This document shows, piece after piece, positions 1-12,231 of a stretch of DNA of 64,000 bases (within the stretch, counting starts at the first letter, position 1; each line of letters opens with the position of its first letter). The notes beneath the pieces are model-generated. The model ran no database searches and was not told the origin of the DNA. It saw only the letters and a program-made list of their open reading frames with translations. The stretch lies in contig NC_064044.1 of the NCBI RefSeq assembly GCF_932526225.1, positions 7,032,747 through 7,096,746 on the forward strand, written 5' to 3'. The position numbers and the translations under genes are program-made. This stretch comes from Nematostella vectensis. Its lineage: Eukaryota; Cnidaria; Anthozoa; Actiniaria; Edwardsiidae.

Positions 1-1
1 T

Positions 2-547
2 AATCTTACATCTTTCACGATTGCCGAGTTTTGCCCTTTATTGAAAGAAATTCGATTGTCAGAGTGTCGATGGGTTTCCCCAGATGGGATAATCCAAGTG
101 TCCTTGTGTTGCAAAGACTTAGAAATCGTCGATTTAACAGGATGTTGGGAAATAACTGATCATTCCGTGTGCTCTCTCGCGTCATTTTGCAACAAACTTA
201 AAGTCATTCTTCTTAATGGCTGTTACAGCATAAGCGATGACTCTGTCCGGGCCATTGGCCGTTTGTGTCCGAGTTTAACAGATCTTGGACTATGCGGATG
301 TTGGCGTGTCTCAAACCCGGCTATATCCCATATTGGGGAATATTGTAGCAAGCTTAAGTTCCTGGCTGTTAAAGACTGTAGGGACGTAACCGAGGCCAGC
401 CTTGCGAGGTTGCGGGCGCGAGGAGTTGAGGTTGATATCGCTAAACCAATGGGTCGATACTCTGGCCTGTTGCCGCTTCATATGCACCATGTGCCCATGC
501 CAGAATATGCACACTGGAATGTGCCTTCTTTTAATTTGAATACTTGA
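2..547 (+). CDS. FBXL15: F-box/leucine-rich repeat protein 15-like, 3' part
   Basis: The reading frame is open from the window edge to the TGA at 545..547, so only the C-terminal part (about 181 residues) is present. It shows successive LRRs of the cysteine-containing F-box type, with repeated L-x-L-x-x-C and G-C cores such as DLTGCWEITD and LLNGCYSISD. The segment RLRARGVEVDI near the end, followed by a short non-repeat tail, resembles the C-terminus of FBXL15. In vertebrates FBXL15 is the substrate receptor of an SCF ubiquitin ligase that targets Smurf1 in BMP signalling; that role is carried over from the family. The F-box itself would lie upstream, outside the window. A splice acceptor may exist within the first bases, so the exon's left edge is unknown. 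Other AMN1/FBXL members are possible, but the tail favours FBXL15. Confidence 0.75.
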   Translation, partial: NLTSFTIAEFCPLLKEIRLSECRWVSPDGIIQVSLCCKDLEIVDLTGCWEITDHSVCSLASFCNKLKVILLNGCYSISDDSVRAIGRLCPSLTDLGLCGCWRVSNPAISHIGEYCSKLKFLAVKDCRDVTEASLARLRARGVEVDIAKPMGRYSGLLPLHMHHVPMPEYAHWNVPSFNLNT

Positions 548-2141
548 ATCTTGATGTAAGCAGAACACTATTAAGGGGATATCATAAAATATCATAGCGA
601 ACTTTTTATAACCATAGTAAGTCAAGACTTTTTGTATGTCACAATACCCTAATTCTAGCAGGTTTCTTATGTAAGATCATGTAATGAAACGAGTTGGGGC
701 CAAAACAAATGCTTGGTGATGTTTTAATATTTAAGTTTATTATTCATTTTCATAAATCATATTGATTGTAATGTACACAATTATAAGACAACTGTCAAAT
801 TTTAAAAAGATAAAAATCATCATCATACACAAGATATTTTTCTGACTCAATTTGTCTTAATTAAAATTTATGTTCAAGGCAGGGAAACCCTAGACTATTA
901 CACTGATTTATCAGAACTTCAGTGATCAGAGGGGAAGTAAAGCAAACCATCTTGGAGTGTCTGAAAAGAAACCAGGCTACTAGGGCTTTCGCAATTCAAA
1001 AAGAATTTTGTCGCTTTAGTACTTATCAAGGGATGTTAGAATCAATTAATAAATATACAGTAGATACCAAATCATAAATAATTTGCTCAAAATTCAGTCA
1101 ACCAAGATCAATTATATTTTATGATTTGATTAGCACTTTTTAAGGTTGTGTCAGTAAGTTGTTACAGAAATTCAGATTTTACAGTGGAATCCCAATAACT
1201 TAAACCCCCTACTAACATGCAAATTTAAACTATAAACTCCCCAGTGTTAAACACTCCTTTCTCGTGGGGACTTTTAAAAGACTATGAGTTCCCTAAATAC
1301 CCTCATTTTTTTAAGGGTTAATGTTAATGGTGTTCCACAGTACATTGAATATTGATAAAAGATTAATTTAATACTTCTTTCTATATATATTTCCCTAGAT
1401 GTCCTATCAAACACACATGCTTTCTACATTTATATAATTTACAATATCATACTTTTTTCTATTATACTCCAGCAAGGCATTGTGGGTCCATGGGGTACAG
1501 TGTTAACTCCCCACCCCCTTTGTACTAAGATTTTAGAAGAAATGTATTGGGGCTAAAACCACATATTTGGCTTCTGCCATGTGTCATTTATCGACGTTCC
1601 CAGATCCACCCCTGTAAGAATTGAGACAAAGACAAGCAATTCTCCTCCTATAAACTGTTGCATACATGTATTAAGCTAGTATATTCATTCTTTGCTTGCA
1701 ATCACCTTAAAAATATTGTCAAAACACTTTGACAATAAATGAAAAGGTTATAGTCCAGTTTTAAAATTCTACTGTGGTCACAACACAGAATTAATAAGTG
1801 AACATAAATGCACATAAATCCACAAGTGTAGTATTCTTAGTTTGTTCAAATGGTTTCTTGCCATTAATTAGCTAGACTTTTGCCGTATTTATACATCCTT
1901 TGTATACCTTTCCAAGAACAGTGGAATTCGTAGACTGGACAATTAGATGGTGACCTTCAAAAAGGGTTATGAAAAAAGAAAGTACAGTAAAGGGAAAGAC
2001 CTTGAATATCATTTATACAAAGAATTATCCCCATTAAGCCCCAAAGAGAGGTCACCTCCTCGGTTCCTCCATCAATGAGTTGACAAATAGTGACAATGCA
2101 AACAAAGTATAGTCTAGTTCTGTCAACCTAGATTTGTTGTG
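548..2141. other. 3' UTR and intergenic DNA between FBXL15 and DAPP1
   Basis: This AT-rich stretch has no supportable open reading frame, exon or RNA gene. It must contain the 3' ends of two convergent genes: FBXL15 reading right and DAPP1 reading left. No strong repeat was seen. Confidence 0.5.
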
Positions 2142-5100
2142 TTATCTAACAGATGACTGACGCTTTTTCCCAATAGACAAATTCTCCTGTGGAGCAATGA
2201 AAAGAGATTAAAATGTAGCATGACCAATTCCATTACTACACAATTTATTTGACAGACAGTTATTTCTCACCAGCTTCCATTGCAGCATTTTAATCCAGTC
2301 TTCAGCTTCTTGGGCGGAATTTGCAAAGCAGTAAAATGTCCTATATGGCATTACAATTCTGTAAGAGAAACACAGGGTTTATGGTTAAGAAAGATTTCTC
2401 CCTGTGGTTGTTTGTAGCATGTGTAACCAGTCATAGATATCACAATGGGAGAGGATTTTGCGATTCTTTACAGCAAGATCAAGAAAACGGTGAACACTGG
2501 AAATATGTAAGGAATGTTTTTTCGACCAATCACTCATGAGATATTCAAACAGTCAATTAGAAACATAACTCAACAAGTCTCAGTTTCTGAATTTTGGCGT
2601 CTGATTTGTCAGAAGAAAATAAACATTTAAAAAAAACACATATTTTTAGGTGTTCACGGTTTTAATGGTTGCACTGTAAGAAGATTACACTGCTTCTTTT
2701 GCAGACAAGAGAGGAGTGCACATAAACAACAAAACAAGAACACAATTGACAATGTTGAATCCTTCCAGAAAAAGCTGTCTTCAGTGCCTGTTTTTCTCAG
2801 CTTATAGTGTTTATAAGATGATTGATTTTGCTAATGGGTATGCTATCCATGGTGGTAACAAAGTACAGTTCAGTGACCCAATCTTTTAAACAAACCAAAC
2901 ATAATGTAATCTTACCTAAAACAGTTAGCTTTATTTTGAGAGTCATCTTTTGCCACTTCATAACATGCCTCCAGATCTAAAACTTTGATTGGTTCTCTAT
3001 CCTGTAATAATAAAACATGATTAATATTAAACAAATAAAAGGTATTGTATTTTCTTAGGTGTATAGGGTATGATTTATGTTTCCTTGGTTGATCTGTATT
3101 TTTCCTAGTCTTACAGTCTGTCCTTTCATGTCTGTAGTTCGTAATAAATAGGCAGTAGTCAGTATCCACTTCAAAACCATAGTATGATAAGCATGCCTGT
3201 CAACCTCCAAAAATCTTAAGGCTTGGGGGGAGGGGTGGAGTATCTTTTTTTGGGGAAGGGGTGGGTATACCCTCATGGGCGTTTGTCGTATAGAAGGCTC
3301 TTGCTCACAAATCCACTTATATATCTCACAAGGGTTTTAGATAAATTGCGCTCCCAAGGGAATTATTCTAATGGGAAATAGGCAAAATGTCGGTTTTCTA
3401 TAGAATTATTTTTTGGAAGCGATAAAAATCGCAAAAAAGCGGGAGATTTTGTGCTCAACGCGGGAGAGTGGAAGAAGGGGTCCAAAATCTTGAGACCTCC
3501 CTGATGTGAGAGAGTTGACAGATGGATGAGTAGATGAAAGAAATAACCACAGGAAACTCACATTTCAAAATAAATTTCTATATCAGTTAATATGTGACAT
3601 TAGCGAGACAGATTCAATTCAATGTAAGTTTCTGTCTACAGTAACTTGGCACATACTTGTGATTTATATTCTGATGTAATAGCTTTAAATACAATAAACG
3701 CCGAGTCTGGCTCCATGCTGTATTTCTCTACAGTTTTACTTACGCCTTTTGTCTTATAATATCTCAACTCATTCTTGATCAGTACAAACCATCTTGTTCT
3801 CCAGTTCTGCAAAACAGCAAGCATCAAGATTATATTTATTACTATCGTCAGATTATCATCAACATTATAATTATGTTCATCACTATAATGCTGCTGCTAT
3901 CAATTGAACCAAACACACTACAGCCTTACTCCTCAATATTTAAAAGGGAACATACAAAATTGAAAAAACGAGCGACACAAAAAGCTCTGCGCAGGAGGGT
4001 AAGGTTTATATTGTTATAAAATATTAACCTAATGGAATTTAAAGTTTATTTTTTTAAACTTTTATCATGCGACATTTTATCAAGTGACATTTTATTTCAA
4101 TGTGTATATGATCAATTTGAAAAATCATTAATTGTGTTTTGACATTATTATCTGTTTTTAATGAATTCAAATGGTATTAGGTACAGTATTTTATTATAAA
4201 CCAGTTTTATAATCATTTTTTTTTCATTTTCTCACACCAGCTTCCTTCTGCTATAGTTAACAAAGTAGGACCAGCCAGAAAAAGAAATCCCTGATTTCTT
4301 TAGACATGAACTGTACTGAGAATGATTATGAAACTGGCTTACTTTTTTTTATAATGGTATTCAAATAATCACTTTGACTCACTTTCTATAAAAGACAGAG
4401 CAGCCCCAATGGTCGGAGAGATTGCAGGAAAGTGATCATCATATGTCAGGGGTAAAATGAAAATAATAATACAAACTTAACAAAATTTAGAGTGTCTTAC
4501 ATGTGGAAAACTGATCAAAACATCTGTTTAACATTTTAAAGTGTGAAGGATATGAATACCTAGTGATTGCATTAATAAGTGCATTTTTTTAGTTAAACTA
4601 GTTCAATGTAACGTTTACCATTATTTCATAAGAAATAGTAGAGTCATATAAAGGAGATATGATATTTAATTGAAATGAATGTAACAACTGCAGTGTTGGT
4701 AAACATAAGAATGGGACAGAAACCACCTAGTTTAAGGTTTGTGTCATTTAATTTAAATATTTTTTCAAGAGAAAATCATAGTGAAAAATTTAAAAAATAA
4801 ACATGCAAAAAAATACTCACCTTAACTGTTCCTCCCAATTTTGTGAGGTATCCTTCTTTAGATCCAAACTTTAGGAAGAAATAAAATAAACAAAGATGGT
4901 GAATGGATAGGTATAAATAGATGGGTAGAAGAACGAAGAAAGAAGAACTGAGGACTGAAGTAAATTTTGTACATGGAATCTAGATTGAATATTACAGTTT
5001 TGTCTTCGAAATCAAGTTAAAAAAAATGTGCGACATTGTTAAGTTTCTTCCAGGCTGTACTGTATGTTCAGTGATGGTTGTTCACTTTTCTCCAGACCAT

Positions 5101-8100
5101 TAACATTAACATTGACATAATCAGCATGGGCACTCCAGCCTTCCTCCTATCTTTATCAAAATTCAAAAAGAAATGTATGGGAGAGGCAACTACTTTTCAT
5201 AAAAAGATTTCGGATAGGAATTTTGGAAAATGAAATAGGGAAATAAAATTTTCTGTAATAATTTTTTTTTTTGCTGAGACTAACAGTACCAAGGCAATAA
5301 AGGCAGAGCTGTAGCAGGCCTAGAAATATAGGTGGGGCACAATACAGAAAAAATAAGAAAATAAGGGGTCACAGCCACTCCCCTACTAGTCATTTTCTTA
5401 TAATTTTTTTAAAATATTTGGGGGGGGGGGCCCGTGCCCCCAATGCCCTACCCCCCTGCTTCGGCCCTGAATGGTTATAAATATAGTTTGTATGTGACTC
5501 ACAGATTGTATATGTCCTTCTGTTGGGGATTGGCCTGCACGGTTTTTACCCCACTCTGCATGAACTCTCACTTTTTCGTACGTTGATGGCTCATCAATGT
5601 CTCTTGGATATGGATATTTCAAAAGGGTTAAAACTCCTGAAAAACAAACAGAATGTAAAATTAGTTTCCCTTCCTCTACAAGATGGCAGCCATGATGCAC
5701 TTGAGGCTAGTTTTTCGCTGTAAAAACACCGGGCCTGCATTGCAGGCTATACTAAAGATATAAGTATACATTCTTCTTAAATATATACACGGCAAAAAAA
5801 GTCGAGTATTCTCAGATATACTCCCAAGGGCAGATTTAAGTAAGATTCGAAATCTGCCTCTGTCTTCCTTGCGTCTTCCCCCTAGGGGTAAATATTCCCG
5901 TGTCTTCCCTAAGTATTCTCCGAATATACTCAAGACTATAAATTACAACAAGTAATACCCTAATATACACCGTGTGAAGACACGTGGAAGATGCGAGTAT
6001 GCATCTAATTTACACGACATGGAAGACAAGGTGCATACTAAGTGTCTACCTCATGTCTTTCCCAAATAATCCACGGGTGTAAACTCGTGTTTTACACAAG
6101 TCTTCCCCAATGGTAAGACATGACGTCGACTCCGCGTCTACTCGAATATTCTACAGTGTAAGATCTGGAATATGCCCCATGTCTTACGCACATATTCGCA
6201 TGTCTTCATTACCACCCTTTGGTAACCCCCCTTTTGTTCGTATTCGCATGCCTTCCCCTAATAATCCACTGGTGTAAACTCGTGTATTCTACAAGTCTTC
6301 CCCGGTGGTAAGACATGAGGTGGACACCGCGTCTGCTCGAATATTCTACAGTGTAAGAACTGGTATATTACCCATGTCTTACGCACATATTCGCATGTCT
6401 TCATAACCCCCCTTTGGTAACCCCCCTTTTGTTCGTATTCGCATGTCTTCCCCTAATAATCCACGGGTGTAAACTCGTGTTTTCCGCAAGTCTTCCCCGG
6501 TGGTAAGACATGAGGTCGACTCCGCGTCTGCTCGAATATTCTACAGTGTAAGAACTGGTATATTTCCTATGTCTTACGCACATATTCGCATGTCTTCATA
6601 ACCCCCCTTTGGTAACCCCCCTTTTGTTCGTATTCGCATGTCTTCCCCTAATAATCCACGGGTGTAAACTCGTGTATTCTACAAGTCTTCCCCCCGGTGG
6701 TAAGACATTAGGTGGACACCGCGTCTGCTCGAATACTCTACAGTGTAAGAACTGGTATATTTCCCATGTCTTACGCACATATTCGCAGGTCTTCATAACC
6801 CCCCTTTGGTAACCCCCCTTTTGTTCGTATTCGCATGTCTTCCCCTAATAATCCACGGGTGTAAACTAGTGTTTTCCGCAAGTCTTCCCCGGTGGTAAGA
6901 CATGAGGTCGACTCCGCGTCTGCTCGAATATTCTACAGTGTAAGAACTGGTAAATTTCCCATGTCTTACGCACATATTCGCATGTCTTCATAACCCCCCT
7001 TTGGTAACCCCCCTTTTGTTCGTATTCGCATGTCTTCCCCTAATAATCCACGGGTGTAAACTCGTGTTTTTCGCAAGTCTTCCCCGGTGGTAAGACATGA
7101 GGTCGACTCCGCGTCTGCTCGAATATTCTACAGTGTAAGATTCCCCATGTCTTACGCGTATATTCGCATGTCTTCATTACCCCCCTTTGGTAACCCCCCT
7201 TCTGTTCGCATTCGCAAGTCTTCCCCTAATAATCCACGGGAGTAAACTCGGGTTTTCTGCAAGTCTTCCCCCGTGGTAAGACGTGAGGTGGACACCGCGT
7301 CTGCTCGAATATTTTACAGTGTAAGATCTGGTATATTCCCCATTTCTTACACGCATATTCGCATGTCTTCATAACCCCCCTTTGGTAACCCCCCTTTTGT
7401 TCGTATTCGCATGTCTTCCCCTAATAATTCACGCGTGTAAACTCCTGTTTTCCGCAAGTCTTCCCAGGTGGTAAGACAAGAGGTGGACACCGTGTCTGCT
7501 CGAATATTCTACAGTGTAAGATCTGGAATATTCCCAAGTCTTCCGCATGTATTCGCAAATATTTGTACTTATAGCAAAACCGGTACAGGGGCCAGCGGAT
7601 TATTTCATTTCAAAATTTTGGCGGTCTTAGTTGGTTAACGGTTAACCGCCTCAGCGTTACGCGTGTTATAACTTTGTGTTTTGCCTCTACCTCGAATTCC
7701 TATCTTCTTCATGACGCAGATACAGTGGAATGCATATTATAAAGTTAATGGTGAGTTAAGAATATATTTTGTGGGTCAGGATATTCAGAGGGGAAAGCTT
7801 CGATAACGGTTGAAACAATGTCCTAACAAACTAAATTATTAAACTTACAATACCATTTAGCCAAGCTATTTATTTATAAGGAGATAAGCCAATAACCTTT
7901 AATTTTTTTGGATAACAGCGAAGCAAACAAAGAACTTATTCTGTTATGATTTATATTTCGTTCGAGGCTTCGGTAGTGCGATACCAAGCTATTAATCAGC
8001 AGCTGACACGCTACTGGTTCATCACTCAGTAAAGAGATTATTAGCTCTGAGGATACTATTTATAAACTTATCAATTTTGCTGTGTAGAGTATTCCTGAGC

Positions 8101-9827
8101 ATTGTAATAATAATAATAATCGATTTTTATAGCGCCACTTCTACTATGAATCCAGTGGCGCTTTACAATATAAAAATTAAGGTAACAATATTTTATATAA
8201 AGTATTTAAAACTTAGTAACTTAGACTAAACTAGCTAACTAATTAGCAAACTAACTAATTAACTAACTAACTAACTGACTAACTAACTAACTAGCTAGCC
8301 TAGACTAACTAACTAACTCATAGCATCTTTGCCCATCATCAATGGCTCTCAGAATGTCATTTTGTATGCGCGTAAGGGCTGTCTCAGTACTATGCCCTTT
8401 TTTGTAGGCCGACTGATAGATCTCATGCAAGCCCCCGCAATCAAGATGTTGGTTTAGTCTATATAAAATAGTCTATATAAAAACTAGGCTGGATAACAAT
8501 GAACTTTTATCACTTTTGCTGTCTAATGTGTTGCTCTTGTTTTGTTTTTCTTTGTTTTTAAATACAAATAGTAGTACTGATACTTAGGACTGCCTCACTA
8601 AGTGCTGATTATTGATGTAACGCGAAATTAGCTATAGAACGTATTTACATGATTGTATGATTTTATCACTGGCTTAGCAACCCATCTACTTCTACAGAAG
8701 AATGTTATGGGATTTGTTATTCTGAAGACATTATGCACTTGTATTTTACATTTCACTGACTTACATGTAAAAAAATTGTTAATAAACTATTTTTAACATG
8801 AATATTATGTCCAAAGTTTTACTGTCTCCAAACGCAAATTATCACCACGTTTGCCTGATGGACACGAGTTTGCGCCAGCGAATACTAGCGAAAGCGCTTG
8901 TCTGCACTGCGGAAGAATACCATAGGAAAACTAGGGGAATATTTAGATATGCACATGTAATCACCTTGTCTGTACTGCGGAAAAAACGCGCTTACGCTAG
9001 CGGATACTAGCGTAAGACGCAGCGAATACTCTAGTAAGGGCAGATAATCACCCATAGGAAAACCTAAGGAATATTTAGGTATGCACATATAATCACCTTG
9101 TCTGCACTGCGGAAAACACGCGCTTACGCTAGCGGATACTAGCGGAAGACAAGGCGAATACTTTAGTAAGCGCCTAATAATCATAGGTAGGAAGACGTGC
9201 GGATATGGTACGTTATCGCTCCCTTCTACCCGTGTAAGACCTGTGTAAGACACAGAATGTTCTCTCGGGCAAGACGCGCGCAGACAAATGGAATATTACA
9301 AATTTGCCCCGGATATTCCACATGTCTGCACTAGGTGCAAACTCGACTTTTTTTGCTGTGATAATTATACAGAAGATCCAATGTAACATTTTCCATGAAA
9401 AAACGAAGTTGACAGGTTAACGAACTGATAACTATATATTTTAAATTTTCTTGTACCACACCTCAGTTGAAGGGGGGCCTTTTCCTAAACAAGCCTTTTC
9501 CTAAACAAGCCGTGCATGCTTGTTGCGAAATTACAATTCAACAATTAGGGATAGCGGATAGGGTATTGTGGACATCAATTTTTACATCTAAGAGATGACC
9601 AAATAAAAATATTACAACCCTCTTATCAGAGATTTTTTCAGGTTTTCTATACTTGATGGGAAACACACAAACAATCTTCTGCTATCAAATAAATCTATTT
9701 TTGCCCACAACCACCTTGAGACAGCCATTGGGATTGCTAACTTAAAAAATGGCCCTAGCATTTGGGCTAATTTAACATCCTAAGGGATAGAAGAGGCATA
9801 TATGTAACTTTTTTGGAGGAGTCAACT

Positions 9828-9858
<31 letters not shown>

Positions 9859-11865
9859 GGTTAGCTGTGCACTCAATGGCATTTCTAAGGAAAGTACATA
9901 AGAAAAATGGACACTTGTAGTACCTCTCTGACAACATCTACAAATATGACAGCTTAGGAAAAAAGAATTGAATACAACAAAACCTCACTCATACTGTACC
10001 TGATTCACCTCCGACGAGAGGCTTATTTTCAAAGTGTTGGACAAATTCATTAAGAGTTGTGAATTTGCCCATTCCAAATGTGTAATGATGCCCTTCTCGG
10101 CCAATCTGAAAATGCTTTACTGAGTCTGCACATCTGTAAGAGCAAAGACATTTTGTGCACCAGTTTTAAATAGTTTATAAAAAGGAGAGTATAAAAAATT
10201 GGACTTCTTTGTCACCAAGGGAAATGATTGCTATAACAGAAATATTCTTTAATTGCACTATGTACTACTCTATGTTAATCTAATAAATCAGTAGTGAGGA
10301 ATGCCTTCACTCTCATGTCTGCTTTTAGAATAACTATAGGTTGAGACTACTTATGTTTATCATTTGAATTTCCATCTTTTGAATTAAACAAAATAAATAA
10401 GGGGAAATGGTGGGGTGTTAATTTGAAACCAAACGGTTATTTCAAAGTTGAGAGTTTATTTTAAGTTTAATCAAGTTAAATAATCGAAATAGTAAGAAAT
10501 CATACAACAACTATAACAAATAGTTTAATGTGTTGCTTTTTGTTCAAATTAAAAATAGTAATGAAAGGGTGCAATAAGCCTTACATTTCTTTGGGTGGTA
10601 AGGGATACTTATTTTAAGGGTAAAGGGGAACTTATTTCATATTTTGCGCATACTGGGACTGCATATTTGAACTAGGGGGCTTGTTGGAAACTGAGTGCTA
10701 AAACAATTATTTACAGTAGTCTACAATTTAGAATCCCCTGGTTTTGGTTAAAAAATGGTGAATCAAAAGAGAGAAATGTTGGCCTCAATCACAACTGAAG
10801 TGGACTTAACTTCCTCCCCTCCCTTCACCCCCTTTCAACTGCACCCCTCCCTTTGTTTTTATTTTTAAAAAATGCATACTTCTAGAGAAGCCACACTATA
10901 CCTGCATGTTAAGGAGTATTCCCCTTTGTTAGTTGTGCTGTCACGTAATAAATAACTACCGTCCATTCCATTAGCCATGAGTAGGCCCTCGGCGACATGT
11001 CGACTGATGTTCCCATGGTACCAGCTGGCAATAGATTGAAGGCAATTAATAGAATAATCCACAGAAATGGCATACTGGATTTATTATCATACAAGTTCAT
11101 TATCAATGTATTAAACAATAAAATAATCAGATCTAATATCTAAAACAGGAATAGGAATACAAATATTATTTGAATTAATGTTAATAAATGAAAATAAAAA
11201 GTTGGTTTAATGTACAAATGGCTTAAAATCCATCAATTTACGTCTCTAATTCGCGTTTCTTTTGCGCTTACGATATTTTAATCTTTCAGATATAAGGTTA
11301 CATAGTTACATTTTGTCTAAAAACGTGGTTATACACTTTAGTTGCAAAAACGATATCTTTTCCTTTAACCGAATTTTATCAATCTATATAAGTTATTTTT
11401 GCTTGTGTTTAATGGATCATGAAGGACGATAAACAATTCCTTGTTAAATTATCAATCGCTTCTTGTACTTTATATTTGATATGAAAACAAAACCTTTGTC
11501 AGGTTATTTTTCCAATGGCTTTCGGAGCGAAATAACAAGGGTTTTTTTAAGATAAGTCTGCGAGAAGAGCAAATAGTAAGGGAATAAAGGCTAAGCGCTG
11601 TTCTCCTCCAAACAAGTGGAGGTTTCCTCAAGATCTTCAATCAAAAAGCTTTTTCATTTAGCAAACAGCTGTTCACCAACACAGTCTACAAATTCTCCAA
11701 AAAATAATTCCACTAACCTCAGATGCTCCTCATATCGAAACCATTAAAGTATATTGGAATAGATTTTAAGGTAAAGCCTCAACATTGATAACTTTTTTAG
11801 AGAAAACCCTCGTAAACTTACTTTAATTGTTCGACTTCAGCGTCTACGTCTTCCACATCCGCCAT
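2142..11865 (-). CDS. DAPP1: DAPP1/Bam32-like SH2-PH adaptor, nine exons
   Basis: Nine exons join in phase to a 254-residue protein: 11865..11822, 11024..10902, 10133..10000, 5636..5503, 4868..4821, 3806..3744, 3001..2916, 2358..2271 and 2186..2142. All introns are GT-AG. An SH2 domain (about residues 16..105) starts with WYHGN and has the phosphotyrosine-binding Arg in SYLLRDS (R42). A PH domain (about 149..240) starts KEGYLTK and ends with the invariant-type Trp in EDWIKMLQWKL; its basic K-x(n)-K-N-W-R-T-R stretch fits 3-phosphoinositide binding. Between the domains, EPSTYEKVRVH keeps the tyrosine (Y120) equivalent to the Src-family phosphorylation site Tyr139 of human DAPP1. Human DAPP1 is 280 residues, so the length is near normal. 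Membrane recruitment by PI3K products is known for the family. The last exon (14 residues) is the least certain. Confidence 0.88.
5311..5470. repeat. dispersed GTAGCAGGCC-type repeat, copy 1
   Basis: This stretch reads GTAGCAGGCCTAGAAATATA, then a low-complexity GGGGCAC part, CACTCCCCTACTAGTCAT, TTATAATTTTTTTAAAATATTTGGG and a CCCTGCTTCGGCC end. Related copies lie near 27328..27480 and 34326..34465, with a fragment near 27702..27775. It sits in a DAPP1 intron just left of exon 4. Family identity is unknown. Confidence 0.6.
5990..7560. repeat. tandem satellite, about 195 bp unit
   Basis: The block containing CCTTTGGTAACCCCCCTT recurs near 6219, 6413, 6609, 6806, 7001, 7187 and 7382, giving spacings of about 186..197 bp and seven to eight copies. 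Each unit carries GTATTCGCATGTCTTCCC, CCACGGGTGTAAACTCGTG and CGAATATTCTACAGTGTAAG. Copies differ by scattered substitutions. Short frames translated across the array are by-products of the repeat. Confidence 0.9.
8229..8320. repeat. (CTAA)n simple repeat
   Basis: Imperfect CTAA/CTAG tetranucleotide runs inside the 5.8..9.4 kb element. A short hairpin-like stretch with GCGCCACT and AGTGGCGC lies just upstream at about 8131..8163. Confidence 0.8.
8868..9180. repeat. tandem repeat, about 132 bp unit
   Basis: The block starting CATAGGAAAAC, through AATATTTAG, ATGCACATGTAATCACC, TTGTCTGTACTGCGG and GCGCTTACGCTAGCGGATAC, occurs at about 8921 and again at about 9053, with a partial copy before it. 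It is the right-hand satellite of the TIR element. Confidence 0.75.
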
Positions 11866-12231
11866 GTTTGAGATCGAAGCCGCCTTGGCGCGTTTCGTAA
11901 TTGTTCCTGGGTCCCCTGGGGTTTCCCCGAACCGCATCATTTTAGACGTTGCGGGGGTGGGTGATATTGTTCTCTAATCTTTGGTGGTTGAAACGTGAAA
12001 AAACACCCATATGACGTTTATACTGACAATAAAGTACTTAGTGGTAATTAATTTAGACAAAAAGGTGTTTTCTTGTCTTTCTTTTACCTTTTTTGGATAT
12101 TTCTCTTCTTGAAGTCTGGGTGCCAGTGTGCATTGACGTTATAAACATGGAACGCCTGCCGGATTCGGACCGCGCGCGCATTCCTGATTAAAAGTTTGCA
12201 AGTAAGCACATTTCATCGAGGTCAATTTATA
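11866..12231. promoter_or_regulatory. divergent promoter region of DAPP1 and ANAPC13
   Basis: The start codons of two genes pointing away from each other lie 366 bp apart, so both promoters must sit here or in the first introns. The stretch contains CG-rich pieces such as GACCGCGCGCGCATTCC. No TATA box in a convincing position was seen. Shared control is an inference from spacing. Confidence 0.55.

Larger units (their letters stand above)
5788..9360. mobile_element. non-autonomous TIR element with internal satellites
   Basis: The two ends match as inverted repeats of about 20 bp: CACGGCAAAAAAAGTCGAGT at 5788..5807 and its complement, with one difference, at 9341..9360. Inside are a 195 bp satellite near the left end and a 132 bp satellite near the right end. 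No transposase-like reading frame is visible. The flanks (ATATA and ATAAT) do not give a clear target duplication. The element lies wholly within the DAPP1 intron between exons 3 and 4. Superfamily is undetermined. Confidence 0.6.

Noticed and set aside
5990-7560. Regular repeats that could suggest a CRISPR-like array
   Set aside because: The whole ~195 bp unit is repeated, with no unique spacers, and the surroundings are an animal intron. It is satellite DNA.
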